Shown: one piece after another, positions 6,621 through 13,908 of the stretch | How positions within the stretch are numbered: the stretch's first letter is position 1 | Layout: every line of letters starts with the position of its first letter | DNA from: Clostridiales bacterium | GTDB taxonomy: Bacteria; Bacillota; Clostridia; Oscillospirales; CAG-272 | Length of the DNA stretch: 21,185 nt | NCBI GenBank assembly: GCA_004554105.1 | Contig: SFNW01000018.1 | Location: 1-21,185, forward strand | Reading direction: 5' to 3' | Made by a program: the position numbers and the translations under genes | Notes under the pieces: generated by a model | Told to the model about the DNA's origin: nothing | What the model saw: the letters and a program-made list of their open reading frames with translations, nothing else | Database searches by the model: none

Positions 6621-7628
6621 TTACAGGAGGATTATGCCATGCTCGGCGCAGAGTTTCTCCTCTTCCGCCGGCCAAACCGAAGACTGCACCTCGCCGATAT
6701 GTGCCTTTTCAAGCATCAGCATACACAGCCGCGACTGCCCGATACCGCCGCCGACAGTCAGCGGCAGCGTGCCGTCCGCAATCATTTTGTGATAGGCATA
6801 GCGCATTCTGTCCTCGCAGCCCGCCTCTTTCAGCTGCGAAGCAAGCGAGTCCGCGTCGACGCGGATACCCATGGAACTGAGTTCGATCGCACAGTGTAAA
6901 ACATCGCTCCACATCAGCAGGTCTCCGTTGAGCGACCAGTCGTCGTAGTCGGGTGCTCTGCCGTCGTGCCGCGATCCGTCGCGCAGTTTGCCGCCGATCT
7001 GCATGATAAAGACGGTTTTCTTCTCTTCGACGATGCGGTTTTCGCGCCCGCGCGGCGTGAGGTCGGGATAACGGTCTGCCAGCTCCTGCGCCGTAATGAA
7101 ATAGGGCGTTTCAAACGTCATGTGCGTGAGCTGCGGATAGCTTGCCTTGACGGTCAGGTGCGTTGCGCAGATGGCGCGGACGATGCTCGTCACCGTGGCG
7201 CGCAGAAAGTCCTCCGTGCGGTTGTCGCGCGTGATAATCTTTTCCCAGTCCCACTGGTCGACGTAAATCGAATGCAGATTGTCCGCGTCGTCGTCGCGGC
7301 GAATCGCGCTCATATCGGTGTAAAGCCCCTTGCCGACGCGGAAGTCGTAGCGCTTCAGCGCCATGCGCTTCCACTTTGCCAAAGACTGCACGACCTCGGC
7401 TTCGCCGCCGATTTCCTTCATGGTAAAGCGCACCTTGCGCTCTACGCCGTTCAAGTCATCGTTGATGCCGCTGTCGGCGGGGACAATGACCGGCGCGGTC
7501 ACGCGCTCGAGGTTGAGTGCCGCGGCAAGCACGCGCTCAAAGGTGTCCTTGACAATCTTAATCGCGCGCTGCGTCTCAAAAATATCCAGTACCGGGCGAT
7601 AGCCCTCGGGGAAAATCATATTCTGCAT
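6621..7628 (-). CDS. asnA: Aspartate-ammonia ligase (asparagine synthetase A)
   Basis: This 335-residue enzyme makes asparagine from aspartate, ammonia and ATP, and is related to class II aminoacyl-tRNA synthetases. E. coli AsnA is 330 residues. Recognisable family stretches are 'VTAPVIVPADSGINDDLNG' (about 43-61), 'VQSLAKWKRMAL' (about 79-90), 'GLYTDMSAIRRDD' (about 100-112), 'IYVDQWDWEK' (about 121-130) and the C-terminal 'LPLTVGGGIGQSRLCML' (about 291-307), a class II motif 3-like ATP-binding segment. ATG 7628 has GGAG about 8 bases upstream; ATG 7619 is a possible alternative. It has its own promoter and is separate from the metNIQ leader downstream. Confidence 0.95.
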   Translation of the reverse strand: MQNMIFPEGYRPVLDIFETQRAIKIVKDTFERVLAAALNLERVTAPVIVPADSGINDDLNGVERKVRFTMKEIGGEAEVVQSLAKWKRMALKRYDFRVGKGLYTDMSAIRRDDDADNLHSIYVDQWDWEKIITRDNRTEDFLRATVTSIVRAICATHLTVKASYPQLTHMTFETPYFITAQELADRYPDLTPRGRENRIVEEKKTVFIMQIGGKLRDGSRHDGRAPDYDDWSLNGDLLMWSDVLHCAIELSSMGIRVDADSLASQLKEAGCEDRMRYAYHKMIADGTLPLTVGGGIGQSRLCMLMLEKAHIGEVQSSVWPAEEEKLCAEHGIILL

Positions 7629-7659
7629 ATTCTATTCTCCATGCTGAAAAACTGGATTT

Positions 7660-7688
7660 ATCATAGCATATCCGCGCCGTCTTTGCAA
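7660..7688 (-). promoter_or_regulatory. Promoter of asnA
   Basis: On the minus strand there is TTGCAA (7683-7688), a 17-bp spacer and TATGAT (7660-7665), placing the transcription start about 25 bases before the asnA start codon. Confidence 0.65.
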
Positions 7689-7739
7689 GAGTCCTCGTGC
7701 AAAAATATGCCGAAAAGTACAAAAGCGGCAAAAATGCCA

Positions 7740-7777
7740 TTGACACGGTTTCCGCCTTTTTTATATGATTGTATCAT
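7740..7777 (+). promoter_or_regulatory. Promoter of the 3-hydroxyacyl-CoA dehydrogenase, with a small palindrome
   Basis: TTGACA (7740-7745) and TATGAT (7764-7769) are 18 bp apart. ATGAT-TGT-ATCAT (7765-7777) is a perfect short palindrome over the -10 and start point, a position from which a repressor would act. No regulator is identified for it. Confidence 0.65.
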
Positions 7778-7803
7778 CATAATAATTTCGGAGGAACAGC
7801 AGC

Positions 7804-8739
7804 ATGAACATTCAAAAAATCGGGATCGCGGGCGCAGGTCTGATGGGCGCAAGCATGTCGCAGATTTTCGCGCACCGCAACTATGATGTAACCGTATACG
7901 ACGCATTTGACGCCGCGCTTGAAAAGGGCAAGCATCTCGTCGAGATAAACCAGGCGGCGCAGGTCGAAGCGGGCGAGGTCACACGCGCCGAGGCGGACCG
8001 AACGCTTGCATCGCTCCGCTTTACAAACGATATGAACGCGCTTGCCGACTGTGACATCATCATCGAGAGCATCATTGAAAAACTCGATATCAAGCAGGAA
8101 TTCTGGGCGAAGCTCTCGCGCCTGATGAAGCCCGAGGCAATTCTCACAACCAACACGTCGGGGCTGTCCATCGACGCCATTGCAAAAGACATCGTCGGCA
8201 AGCACCGCTTCCTCGGTATGCACTGGATGAATCCCGCGCATCTGATTCCCTGCATTGAAATCATTCGCGGCAGCGAGACCGACGACGCAAGCACCGAGGC
8301 GGTCATCGCGCTCGCACACGCCGTCGGCAAAAAGACCACGGTCTGCAAAAAAGACGTTCCCGGCTTTATCCTCAACCGCATTCAGCTTGCCATTATCCGC
8401 GAGTGCATTTCGCTTGTCGAGGACGGTATTGCCGACGTCGCCGATGTAGACGCCTGCATGAAGTACGGTCTCGGCTTCCGCTATGCGGCATTCGGTCCGT
8501 TTGAGGTCGTGGACTTCGGCGGCATCGACACCTTCCACCACATCGCGTCCTACCTGAACGCCGAACTTTGCAACGCGACCGACGTTCAAAAGCTGCTCGA
8601 CGACCACTACAAGAAGGGCGAATACGGCGTCAAGAGCGGCAAGGGCTTCTACGACTATGCAGACGGCAAGGACGCCGAAGCGCTCCGCGACCGCGACGAG
8701 AAGTACTTAAAGATTTACAACGCACTGTACAAGGACTGA
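7804..8739 (+). CDS. 3-hydroxyacyl-CoA dehydrogenase family protein (Hbd-like)
   Basis: This 311-residue NAD(P)-dependent short 3-hydroxyacyl-CoA dehydrogenase has a Rossmann loop 'GAGLMG' (10-15), 'TNTSGLSI' (116-123), the catalytic His in 'MHWMNPA' (His140), its partner Glu152 in 'CIEII', and 'PGFILNRI' (186-193). The layout matches (S)-3-hydroxybutyryl-CoA dehydrogenase, but the canonical HFFNPxxxMxLVE segment is replaced by HWMNPAHLIPCIE. The C-terminal 'GFRYAAFGPFEVVDFGGIDT' is also of a divergent subgroup that includes carnitine/gulonate-type dehydrogenases. The substrate is therefore uncertain. GGAGG lies 9 bases before ATG. It stands alone, with no thiolase, crotonase or acyl-CoA dehydrogenase next to it, so it is not part of a butyrate operon here. 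A strong terminator follows. Confidence 0.85.
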   Translation: MNIQKIGIAGAGLMGASMSQIFAHRNYDVTVYDAFDAALEKGKHLVEINQAAQVEAGEVTRAEADRTLASLRFTNDMNALADCDIIIESIIEKLDIKQEFWAKLSRLMKPEAILTTNTSGLSIDAIAKDIVGKHRFLGMHWMNPAHLIPCIEIIRGSETDDASTEAVIALAHAVGKKTTVCKKDVPGFILNRIQLAIIRECISLVEDGIADVADVDACMKYGLGFRYAAFGPFEVVDFGGIDTFHHIASYLNAELCNATDVQKLLDDHYKKGEYGVKSGKGFYDYADGKDAEALRDRDEKYLKIYNALYKD

Positions 8740-8745
8740 GCAAGC

Positions 8746-8779
8746 AAAAAGGGCTGCCGACGGCAGCCTTTTTTCTTTT
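8746..8779. terminator. Bidirectional terminator between convergent genes
   Basis: The stem GGCTGCC (8752-8758) / GGCAGCC (8762-8768) has loop GAC. A-rich bases precede it and TTTTTTCTTTT follows on the plus strand, with TTTTT on the minus strand. It serves both the dehydrogenase (plus) and feoB (minus), whose stop codon lies inside it. Confidence 0.85.
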
Positions 8780-10514
8780 ACAAAAGCAATTCCGCCGCGC
8801 ATTTGGTCAGCCATGCAAAGGCGTAGGCGACGGCAAGCCCGAACAGCACGGCGGCTGCCGCCGTGCGCCGCGAGCCGCTCTCGCGCCCGATGACCGCGAC
8901 CGTCGCCGCGCAGGGCGTGTAGAGCAGCGAGAAGACCATAAACGCGAGCGCCGACTGCGGTGTAAAGACCGCCCGCACGGCGACTTCGAGCGGCTGTCCG
9001 CCCGCGAGAACGCCGAAGGTCGAGACAATCGTCTCCTTGGCGAAAAAACCGAGCAGCAGTGCCGACGCCGCCGTCGCGTTGCCGAAGCCGAGCGGAAGGA
9101 AGAACTTTGCGGCGGCACTGCCGAGCAAGTAAAGAAAACTCTCCTCGACCGAAGACACAAAGCCGCGCGGACCGAGGTTTTGCAAGAGCCAGACCGCCGC
9201 CGAGGCAAGAAAAATCAGCGTTCCCGCCTTGACGGTAAAGCCGCGGCACTTGTCCCACACCGAGAGAAACAGCGTGCGCGGCGCGGGCAGGCGGTAGGGC
9301 GGCAGCTCCATGACGAAGGGGGGCGGCGCGCCGCCGTCCGATGTGCGGGCGAGTGCCGCCGCCGCAAGAAGCGACACGGCAAGCCCCGCAACATACATCG
9401 CCAGCATCGGCAAAGTCCCGTGTCCCGGGAAGAATGCGGCGATGAGCAGCGCATAGACCGGCGCGCGGGCGGGACAGGAGATAAACGGCAGGCAGAAAAA
9501 GAGAATGCGGCGGCTGCGCGGCTCGGTAATGCGCGCCGCCATCACGGCAGGCACCGTACAGCCGAAGCCGACGCAGAGCGGGAAAAACGCCCTGCCCGAC
9601 AGCCCGAAGCGGCGGAGCAGCGAATCGCACAGAAACGCCATGCGCGCCGCAAGTCCGCTGTCCTCAAACACCGACAGGCAGAAAAAGAGGAGCGCAATCT
9701 GCGGCAGGAAGCCGAGCACGCCGAGTACGCCCGCCGCCGCGCCGTCGACGAGGAACGAGTGCAGATAGTCGGACAGCGACAGCACTTCGCACAGCCCGTC
9801 GAGCGGCGCTTTGACGACCGTGCCGAGCAGCGCGTCAAAGCCGAGCTTCAGCCGACTGCCGACACTGCCGAACGCGAGCGCGAGCGATGCGGCGATGAGC
9901 AGAAACGCAAGCGGCAGACCGATATAGGGGCGCAGCAGCACGCGGTCGATTTTATCGCTCAGGCTGTCGCCCCGCCGCGCGGTCACAACCTCTTTTGCCA
10001 CCGCCGCCGCGTCAAAGCCGCGCACGCGCGGCGGCGCGGCGCTTTCCGCAGCGTCGAGCAGCGTGTCGATGCCCGCGCCGCTTTTCGCGGACAGCTTCAC
10101 GGCGCGCATACCGGTTAAGCCTTCAAGCGCGGGAATATCAAGCGTCACGCCGCGCTTTTCCAGTTCGTCCGCCATATTCAGCGCCAGCACCATGGGGCGA
10201 CCGAGCGCCGCCAGTTCCGCCGTCAGCCGAAGCCCGCGTTCAAGCGCCGCCGCGTCGATGACATTGACGATAACCCCCTCGTTTTGCAGCAGCGTATCGG
10301 CGGCGACACGCTCGTCTGTTCCCCCGCTGCCGAGCGAATACAGCCCGGGCAGGTCAACGACCGCAAAGCGGGTCTCCCCACGGGTAAAACGCCCCTCTCC
10401 CGTGTCGACCGTCACGCCCGCGAAATTGCCCGTGCGGCGATGTGCGCCGCACAGGCGGTTAAACAGCGTACTTTTGCCCGAATTGGGATTGCCGCACAGA
10501 AAAATCCTTTGCAA
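8778..10514 (-). CDS. feoB: Ferrous iron transporter FeoB
   Basis: FeoB is the inner-membrane Fe(II) permease with an N-terminal GTPase domain. The 578-residue protein shows G1 'GNPNSGKST' (8-16), G3 'DLPG' (54-57), G4 'NMAD' (113-116) and a G5-like 'SAKSG' (142-146). A hydrophobic region of many transmembrane helices follows from about residue 200, including Gate-like segments such as 'PLCVGFGCTVPAVMAARI'. It is shorter than E. coli FeoB (773). The start is a TTG at 10514: no ATG or GTG fits, and a full GGAGGTGA sits 9 bases upstream. It overlaps the end of feoA by 56 bases, implying coupled translation. The 3' end lies in the bidirectional terminator. Confidence 0.92.
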   Translation of the reverse strand: MQRIFLCGNPNSGKSTLFNRLCGAHRRTGNFAGVTVDTGEGRFTRGETRFAVVDLPGLYSLGSGGTDERVAADTLLQNEGVIVNVIDAAALERGLRLTAELAALGRPMVLALNMADELEKRGVTLDIPALEGLTGMRAVKLSAKSGAGIDTLLDAAESAAPPRVRGFDAAAVAKEVVTARRGDSLSDKIDRVLLRPYIGLPLAFLLIAASLALAFGSVGSRLKLGFDALLGTVVKAPLDGLCEVLSLSDYLHSFLVDGAAAGVLGVLGFLPQIALLFFCLSVFEDSGLAARMAFLCDSLLRRFGLSGRAFFPLCVGFGCTVPAVMAARITEPRSRRILFFCLPFISCPARAPVYALLIAAFFPGHGTLPMLAMYVAGLAVSLLAAAALARTSDGGAPPPFVMELPPYRLPAPRTLFLSVWDKCRGFTVKAGTLIFLASAAVWLLQNLGPRGFVSSVEESFLYLLGSAAAKFFLPLGFGNATAASALLLGFFAKETIVSTFGVLAGGQPLEVAVRAVFTPQSALAFMVFSLLYTPCAATVAVIGRESGSRRTAAAAVLFGLAVAYAFAWLTKCAAELLL

Positions 10515-10728
10515 TGCTTCTCACCTCCACTTCGTCCAGTGCCGCGCGGCTCATCGCCACGCGCACGCCCGAGGCGCGGACAACCGCGCCGAAGCGCGCG
10601 CGGAAAACCACCTCGATTTCCGTCCCCGGGACAAGCCCGAGACTGCAAAGAAAGCGGCTTCGCGCCGCGTCGGCGGGCAGTGCGGCAACGCGCCCGCCCT
10701 CTCCGCGTTTCATGTCGGAAATGCGCAT
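10459..10728 (-). CDS. feoA: FeoA-family protein (SH3-like)
   Basis: This 89-residue cytoplasmic SH3-like protein is thought to support FeoB. The core 'MKRGEGGRVAALPADAARSR...LCSLGLVPGTEIEVVFRARFGAVVRASGVRVAMSRAALDEVEV' has the FeoA pattern of a leading 'G' turn, the 'LGLVPGTEIEV' strand and a final basic strand. About 17 extra residues (KDFSVRQSQFGQKYAV) extend past the domain and are encoded in the stretch that also begins feoB. I chose ATG 10728, preceded by GAGGG; the longer open frame upstream crosses the promoter region. It is the first gene of feoAB. Confidence 0.88.
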   Translation of the reverse strand: MRISDMKRGEGGRVAALPADAARSRFLCSLGLVPGTEIEVVFRARFGAVVRASGVRVAMSRAALDEVEVRSIAKDFSVRQSQFGQKYAV

Positions 10729-10755
10729 AAATTGTCCCTCTTTTTTGAAAAAGTA

Positions 10756-10784
10756 TTGTATTGCCTTAAAACTATATGTATAAT
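10756..10784 (+). promoter_or_regulatory. Promoter of the RlmA-like gene and glycosyltransferase
   Basis: TTGTAT (10756-10761), a 17-bp spacer and TATAAT (10779-10784) precede the TTG start at 10828 by about 35 bases of leader. Confidence 0.65.
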
Positions 10785-10805
10785 AATATGTTGAAATGTT
10801 ATCGA
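10777..10805 (-). promoter_or_regulatory. Weak candidate promoter for feoAB
   Basis: On the minus strand there is TCGATA (10800-10805), a 17-bp spacer and TATACA (10777-10782), each matching consensus at four of six positions. It overlaps the opposing rlmA-like promoter. The region is AT-rich and could hold an iron-responsive site, but I see no convincing Fur box. Confidence 0.3.
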
Positions 10806-10827
10806 CACGGGACGGGAGCGTGATTTT

Positions 10828-11661
10828 TTGGACGGGACTTCGGCGTGCGACTGCCTGCGCTGTCCGCTCTGCGGTGCGCCGATGGAAAAGGTCGGCGGCT
10901 CGTATCTCTGCACAGGCGCACGGCGGCACACCTACGACCTTGCGCGCGCGGGCTACGTCAATCTCAACACCCACCTTCCGAGCAGCGGCGACACGGCGGA
11001 AATGGCTGCCGCGAGGCAGGCGTTCTTACGCAAGGGCTACTACGCGCCGCTCGCCGACGCACTTTCCGGCGCGGCAAAAGCCTTTGCCCCCGCGCACGGC
11101 GTGCTCGCCGATGCGGGCTGCGGCGAGGGCTACTATACCGAGCGCAGCGGCGCTTCCTTTGATTTTACGCTCGGCGCCGACCTCTCGAAATACGCGCTCG
11201 CCCTCGCGGGCAAGAGCGCAAAGCGCATGGGGCTTGCAGAGAGAATCCTCTACACGGCGGCGAGCGTCTACGCGCTGCCGCTTGCCGACGGGGTCTGCGA
11301 CTGCGTGCAGAGCGTGTTCGCCCCGATTGCCGAGGACGAGTTTTCCCGCATTCTGAAGCGCGGCGGCGTACTCGTCACCGCGGCGGCGGGCAGAGACCAC
11401 CTCACCGAGCTGAAAGCCCTGCTCTACGACACGGTGATTCCGAACGAGGAGCGCAAGGATTATCCCGCGGCGCTTACGCAGGTTGAAGCGCATCGGCTCT
11501 GCTATACCGCCGAAATCGCCAAGGACGATATTTACCCGCTCTTTACCATGACCCCCTACTACTACCGAACGAAAAAGGAGCGTGCCGCGCGGCTGCAAGA
11601 ACTTAGCGGGCTCTCGCTCACGCTCGATTTTGAAATTCGTATTTTTAAAAAGGATTGCTAA
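10828..11661 (+). CDS. RlmA-type 23S rRNA (guanine-N1) methyltransferase
   Basis: This 277-residue protein of RlmA size and layout methylates N1 of a guanine in helix 35 of 23S rRNA (G745 in RlmA-I, G748 in RlmA-II) using S-adenosylmethionine. The N-terminal zinc ribbon is visible as C12-P-L-C15 and C28...H34, followed by 'TYDLARAGYVNL'. The last pair is C-x5-H, whereas I recall C-x3-H in E. coli RlmA. 'GDTAEMAAARQAFLRKGYY' (54-72) is a strong family block. The SAM motif I is 'LADAGCGEGYY' (93-103), and 'SVFAP' (162-166) corresponds to the RIYAP motif. The start is TTG 10828 with GGGAG 8-9 bases upstream. The G745 versus G748 target cannot be decided; the latter is linked to tylosin resistance in some bacteria. 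The stop directly abuts the next ATG. Confidence 0.85.
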   Translation: MDGTSACDCLRCPLCGAPMEKVGGSYLCTGARRHTYDLARAGYVNLNTHLPSSGDTAEMAAARQAFLRKGYYAPLADALSGAAKAFAPAHGVLADAGCGEGYYTERSGASFDFTLGADLSKYALALAGKSAKRMGLAERILYTAASVYALPLADGVCDCVQSVFAPIAEDEFSRILKRGGVLVTAAAGRDHLTELKALLYDTVIPNEERKDYPAALTQVEAHRLCYTAEIAKDDIYPLFTMTPYYYRTKKERAARLQELSGLSLTLDFEIRIFKKDC

Positions 11662-12378
11662 ATGCTCAGTCTGATTATCCCGATGTACAATGAGGAAAAA
11701 ATCCTCCCCGACACGCTGAAAACGCTAAGCGACTATATGCAAAAAAATTTCGACGACTACGAAATTCTCTTTTCGGACGACGGCTCGACCGACCGCTCGA
11801 AAGAAATCGTCGAACATTGCGGTCTGCCGCGCGTGCGCGTCATTTCCTATGAAAAAAACCGCGGCAAGGGCTGCGCCGTGCGGCAGGGAATGCTCGCGGC
11901 AAAGGGCGACGTCCGTCTCTTCACCGACTGCGACCTTGCCTACGGCACAGACGTCATCCGCGCACTGTACGACAAATTCACATCGAGCAACTATGACGTC
12001 ATTCTCGGCTCGCGCAACCTCGGCGAGGACGGCTACGCGGGGTATACCGCTTTGCGCCGGCTTGCCTCCAAGACCTACATCAAGGTGCTCTGCCTGCTCG
12101 GCGGCTTCAAACTCAGCGACTCGCAGTGCGGCTTCAAGGCATTTTCCGCAAAAGCGGCGGAAAAAGTATTTGCCGAATGCGAAACCGACGGCTTCGCCTT
12201 TGACTTTGAAGCGATTATGACCGCCGTGCGCATGGGCTTCTCAATCGGCGAAATTCCGGTCAAAATCGTCAATCACCGCGAATCCAAGGTGCACGTTTTT
12301 TCGGACAGCTTCAAGATGCTCGGCGACCTTGTGTCAATCCGCCGCCGCGTCGCCGAAAAAGGAAAACGTGCAAAATAA
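11662..12378 (+). CDS. Family 2 glycosyltransferase (dolichyl/polyprenyl-phosphate hexosyltransferase type)
   Basis: This 238-residue GT-A fold enzyme has 'SLIIPMYNEEKIL' (3-15), 'FSDDGSTD' (37-44), 'YEKNRGKGCAVRQGMLAAKG' (63-82) and the metal-binding DxD 'TDCDLAYGTD' (88-97). 'DSQCGFKAF' and 'FDFEAIMTA' follow, as in polyprenyl-phosphate glucose/mannose synthases. There are no transmembrane helices, so it is the soluble type. It likely loads a hexose onto undecaprenyl phosphate for wall or glycolipid modification. Its ATG follows the previous stop codon with no gap, so the two genes are translationally coupled though functionally unrelated. Confidence 0.85.
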   Translation: MLSLIIPMYNEEKILPDTLKTLSDYMQKNFDDYEILFSDDGSTDRSKEIVEHCGLPRVRVISYEKNRGKGCAVRQGMLAAKGDVRLFTDCDLAYGTDVIRALYDKFTSSNYDVILGSRNLGEDGYAGYTALRRLASKTYIKVLCLLGGFKLSDSQCGFKAFSAKAAEKVFAECETDGFAFDFEAIMTAVRMGFSIGEIPVKIVNHRESKVHVFSDSFKMLGDLVSIRRRVAEKGKRAK

Positions 12379-12399
12379 ATATTTTTTTCGCACTGCGGC

Positions 12400-12428
12400 T
12401 TGCGTCGGCAAATTCAATTTGTTATAAT
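12400..12428 (+). promoter_or_regulatory. Promoter of the malic enzyme gene
   Basis: TTGCGT (12400-12405), a 17-bp spacer and TATAAT (12423-12428). The start point near 12435 rules out the in-frame ATG at 12437 as a normal start and supports ATG 12476. Confidence 0.7.
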
Positions 12429-12475
12429 GTTTTTGTATGAATATACATCGCGTCACTGCGAGAAAGGACAACACC

Positions 12476-13648
12476 ATGGACATCAAACAGGAATCTCTTC
12501 AAGCGCACTATGATTGGAAAGGCAAAATCGAGGTCATCTCGCGCTGCAAGGTCAACGACCGCCACGATTTGTCGATTGCGTACACGCCCGGCGTTGCGCA
12601 GCCCTGCCTCGAAATTCAGAAGGACTACAACAAGTCCTTTGAGCTGACCCGCCGCTCGAATCTCGTTGCGGTCATTACCGACGGCACTGCGGTGCTCGGT
12701 CTCGGCGACATCGGTCCCGAGGCGGGTATGCCGGTCATGGAGGGCAAATGCGCGCTCTTCAAGGAGTTTGCCGACGTCGACGCATTTCCGATCTGCATTC
12801 GCTCGAAGGACACCGAGGAGTTGATTCGCACGATCTACCTGATTTCCGGCTCGTTCGGCGGCATCAACCTCGAGGACATCAGCGCACCCCGCTGCTTTGA
12901 GATTGAGCGCAGACTCAAGGAAATCTGCGATATTCCCGTTTTCCACGACGACCAGCACGGCACGGCGATCGTCTGCGCGGCGGCACTCATCAACGCACTC
13001 AAGGTCGTCGGCAAAAAAATCGGCGACATCAAGCTCGTTATCAACGGCGCAGGCAGCGCGGGCATCTCGATCGGACGCCACCTGCTCAACCTCGGTCTGA
13101 AGAATCTTGTCATGGTCGACCGCTTCGGCGTCATCTACGAGGGCAAGCCCGAAAACAACCCCGCGCAGGAGGAGATGGCGAAGGTCACCAACCGCGCCAT
13201 GGAAAAGGGTACGCTTGCCGACGCGATGAAGGGCGCAGATGTCTTCATCGGCGTCAGCGCACCCGGCATCGTCTCGTGCGAAATGGTCGCTTCGATGGCA
13301 AAGGACGCTGTAGTCTTCCCGATGGCAAACCCCACGCCCGAAATCATGCCCAATGAAGCACTCGCCGCAGGCGCACGCGTCGTCGGCACGGGACGCAGCG
13401 ACTTCCCGAACCAGATCAACAACGTGCTCGCCTTCCCGGGCATCTTCCGCGGCGCACTCGACTGCCGCGCTTCGCAGATCAACGAGGAGATGAAGGTCGC
13501 GACCTCCTACGCAATCGCATCGCTCATTCCCGATTCCGAGCTGCGCGAGGACAACATCATTCCCTCCGCGCTCAACAAGGACGTCTCCAAGGTCGTCGCC
13601 GAAGCCGTTGTCAAAGCGGCAAAGGAAACCGGCGTCGCCAGAATCTGA
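12476..13648 (+). CDS. NAD-type malic enzyme (malate dehydrogenase, decarboxylating)
   Basis: This 390-residue short-form malic enzyme converts malate to pyruvate, CO2 and NAD(P)H. The substrate-site motif 'AYTPGVAQPC' is at 35-44 and 'MEGKCALFKEFADVDAFPI' at 88-106, with Lys91 the likely catalytic lysine. Metal ligands are 'NLED' (131-134) and 'FHDDQHGTA' (156-164). The Rossmann loop is 'GAGSAGISIG' (191-200). The acidic residue at the end of strand 2 (VD215RFG) favours NAD over NADP; this is inference. There is no phosphotransacetylase-like C-terminal domain, unlike MaeB. ATG 12476 has AAAGGA 8 bases upstream. It is monocistronic between its own promoter and terminator, and links C4 acids with pyruvate in fermentation. 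Confidence 0.92.
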   Translation: MDIKQESLQAHYDWKGKIEVISRCKVNDRHDLSIAYTPGVAQPCLEIQKDYNKSFELTRRSNLVAVITDGTAVLGLGDIGPEAGMPVMEGKCALFKEFADVDAFPICIRSKDTEELIRTIYLISGSFGGINLEDISAPRCFEIERRLKEICDIPVFHDDQHGTAIVCAAALINALKVVGKKIGDIKLVINGAGSAGISIGRHLLNLGLKNLVMVDRFGVIYEGKPENNPAQEEMAKVTNRAMEKGTLADAMKGADVFIGVSAPGIVSCEMVASMAKDAVVFPMANPTPEIMPNEALAAGARVVGTGRSDFPNQINNVLAFPGIFRGALDCRASQINEEMKVATSYAIASLIPDSELREDNIIPSALNKDVSKVVAEAVVKAAKETGVARI

Positions 13649-13661
13649 CCCGAATTTCCGC

Positions 13662-13690
13662 AAAAAACTCCCGCTCACGCGGGAGTTTTT
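13662..13690 (+). terminator. Terminator after the malic enzyme gene
   Basis: The stem ACTCCCGC (13667-13674) / GCGGGAGT (13679-13686) has loop TCAC, A's before it and TTTT after it. It lies 14 bases past the stop codon. Confidence 0.9.
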
Positions 13691-13820
13691 GCTTCTCGGA
13701 AAAGGCTCGCTTTTCGCTGTTTTTTCAAATAGGAGGCGGTCTGTCCCGAAGTGTGCGGATAATGAAAGCCTCCCACACAGATTTACCGTTTGTTTTTGCC
13801 TGATCGTGCAAGACATTTCC

Positions 13821-13849
13821 TTGCAATTCCGACGGCAATATGCTATACT
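13821..13849 (+). promoter_or_regulatory. Promoter of the ComM/YifB-like gene
   Basis: TTGCAA (13821-13826), a 17-bp spacer and TATACT (13844-13849), about 50 bases before the TTG start. Confidence 0.65.
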
Positions 13850-13908
13850 TATAATTAATATGTTTGAATTCGGCGGAATACAAGATTTTCCGCAAAGGGG
13901 GTGTTGGC

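Noticed and set aside
8568..10118. Plus-strand frame of 516 codons across feoB
   Set aside because: Arg/Glu/Ala-rich antisense shadow of feoB; it also crosses the dehydrogenase 3' end and the bidirectional terminator.
12437..12475. Earlier in-frame ATG for malic enzyme
   Set aside because: It falls about at the predicted transcription start, leaving no room for a ribosome binding site. ATG 12476 has AAAGGA.
13649..13908. Additional small gene between malic enzyme and the ComM-like gene
   Set aside because: Besides the terminator and promoter I see only an AGGAGG near 13731 without a usable downstream frame.
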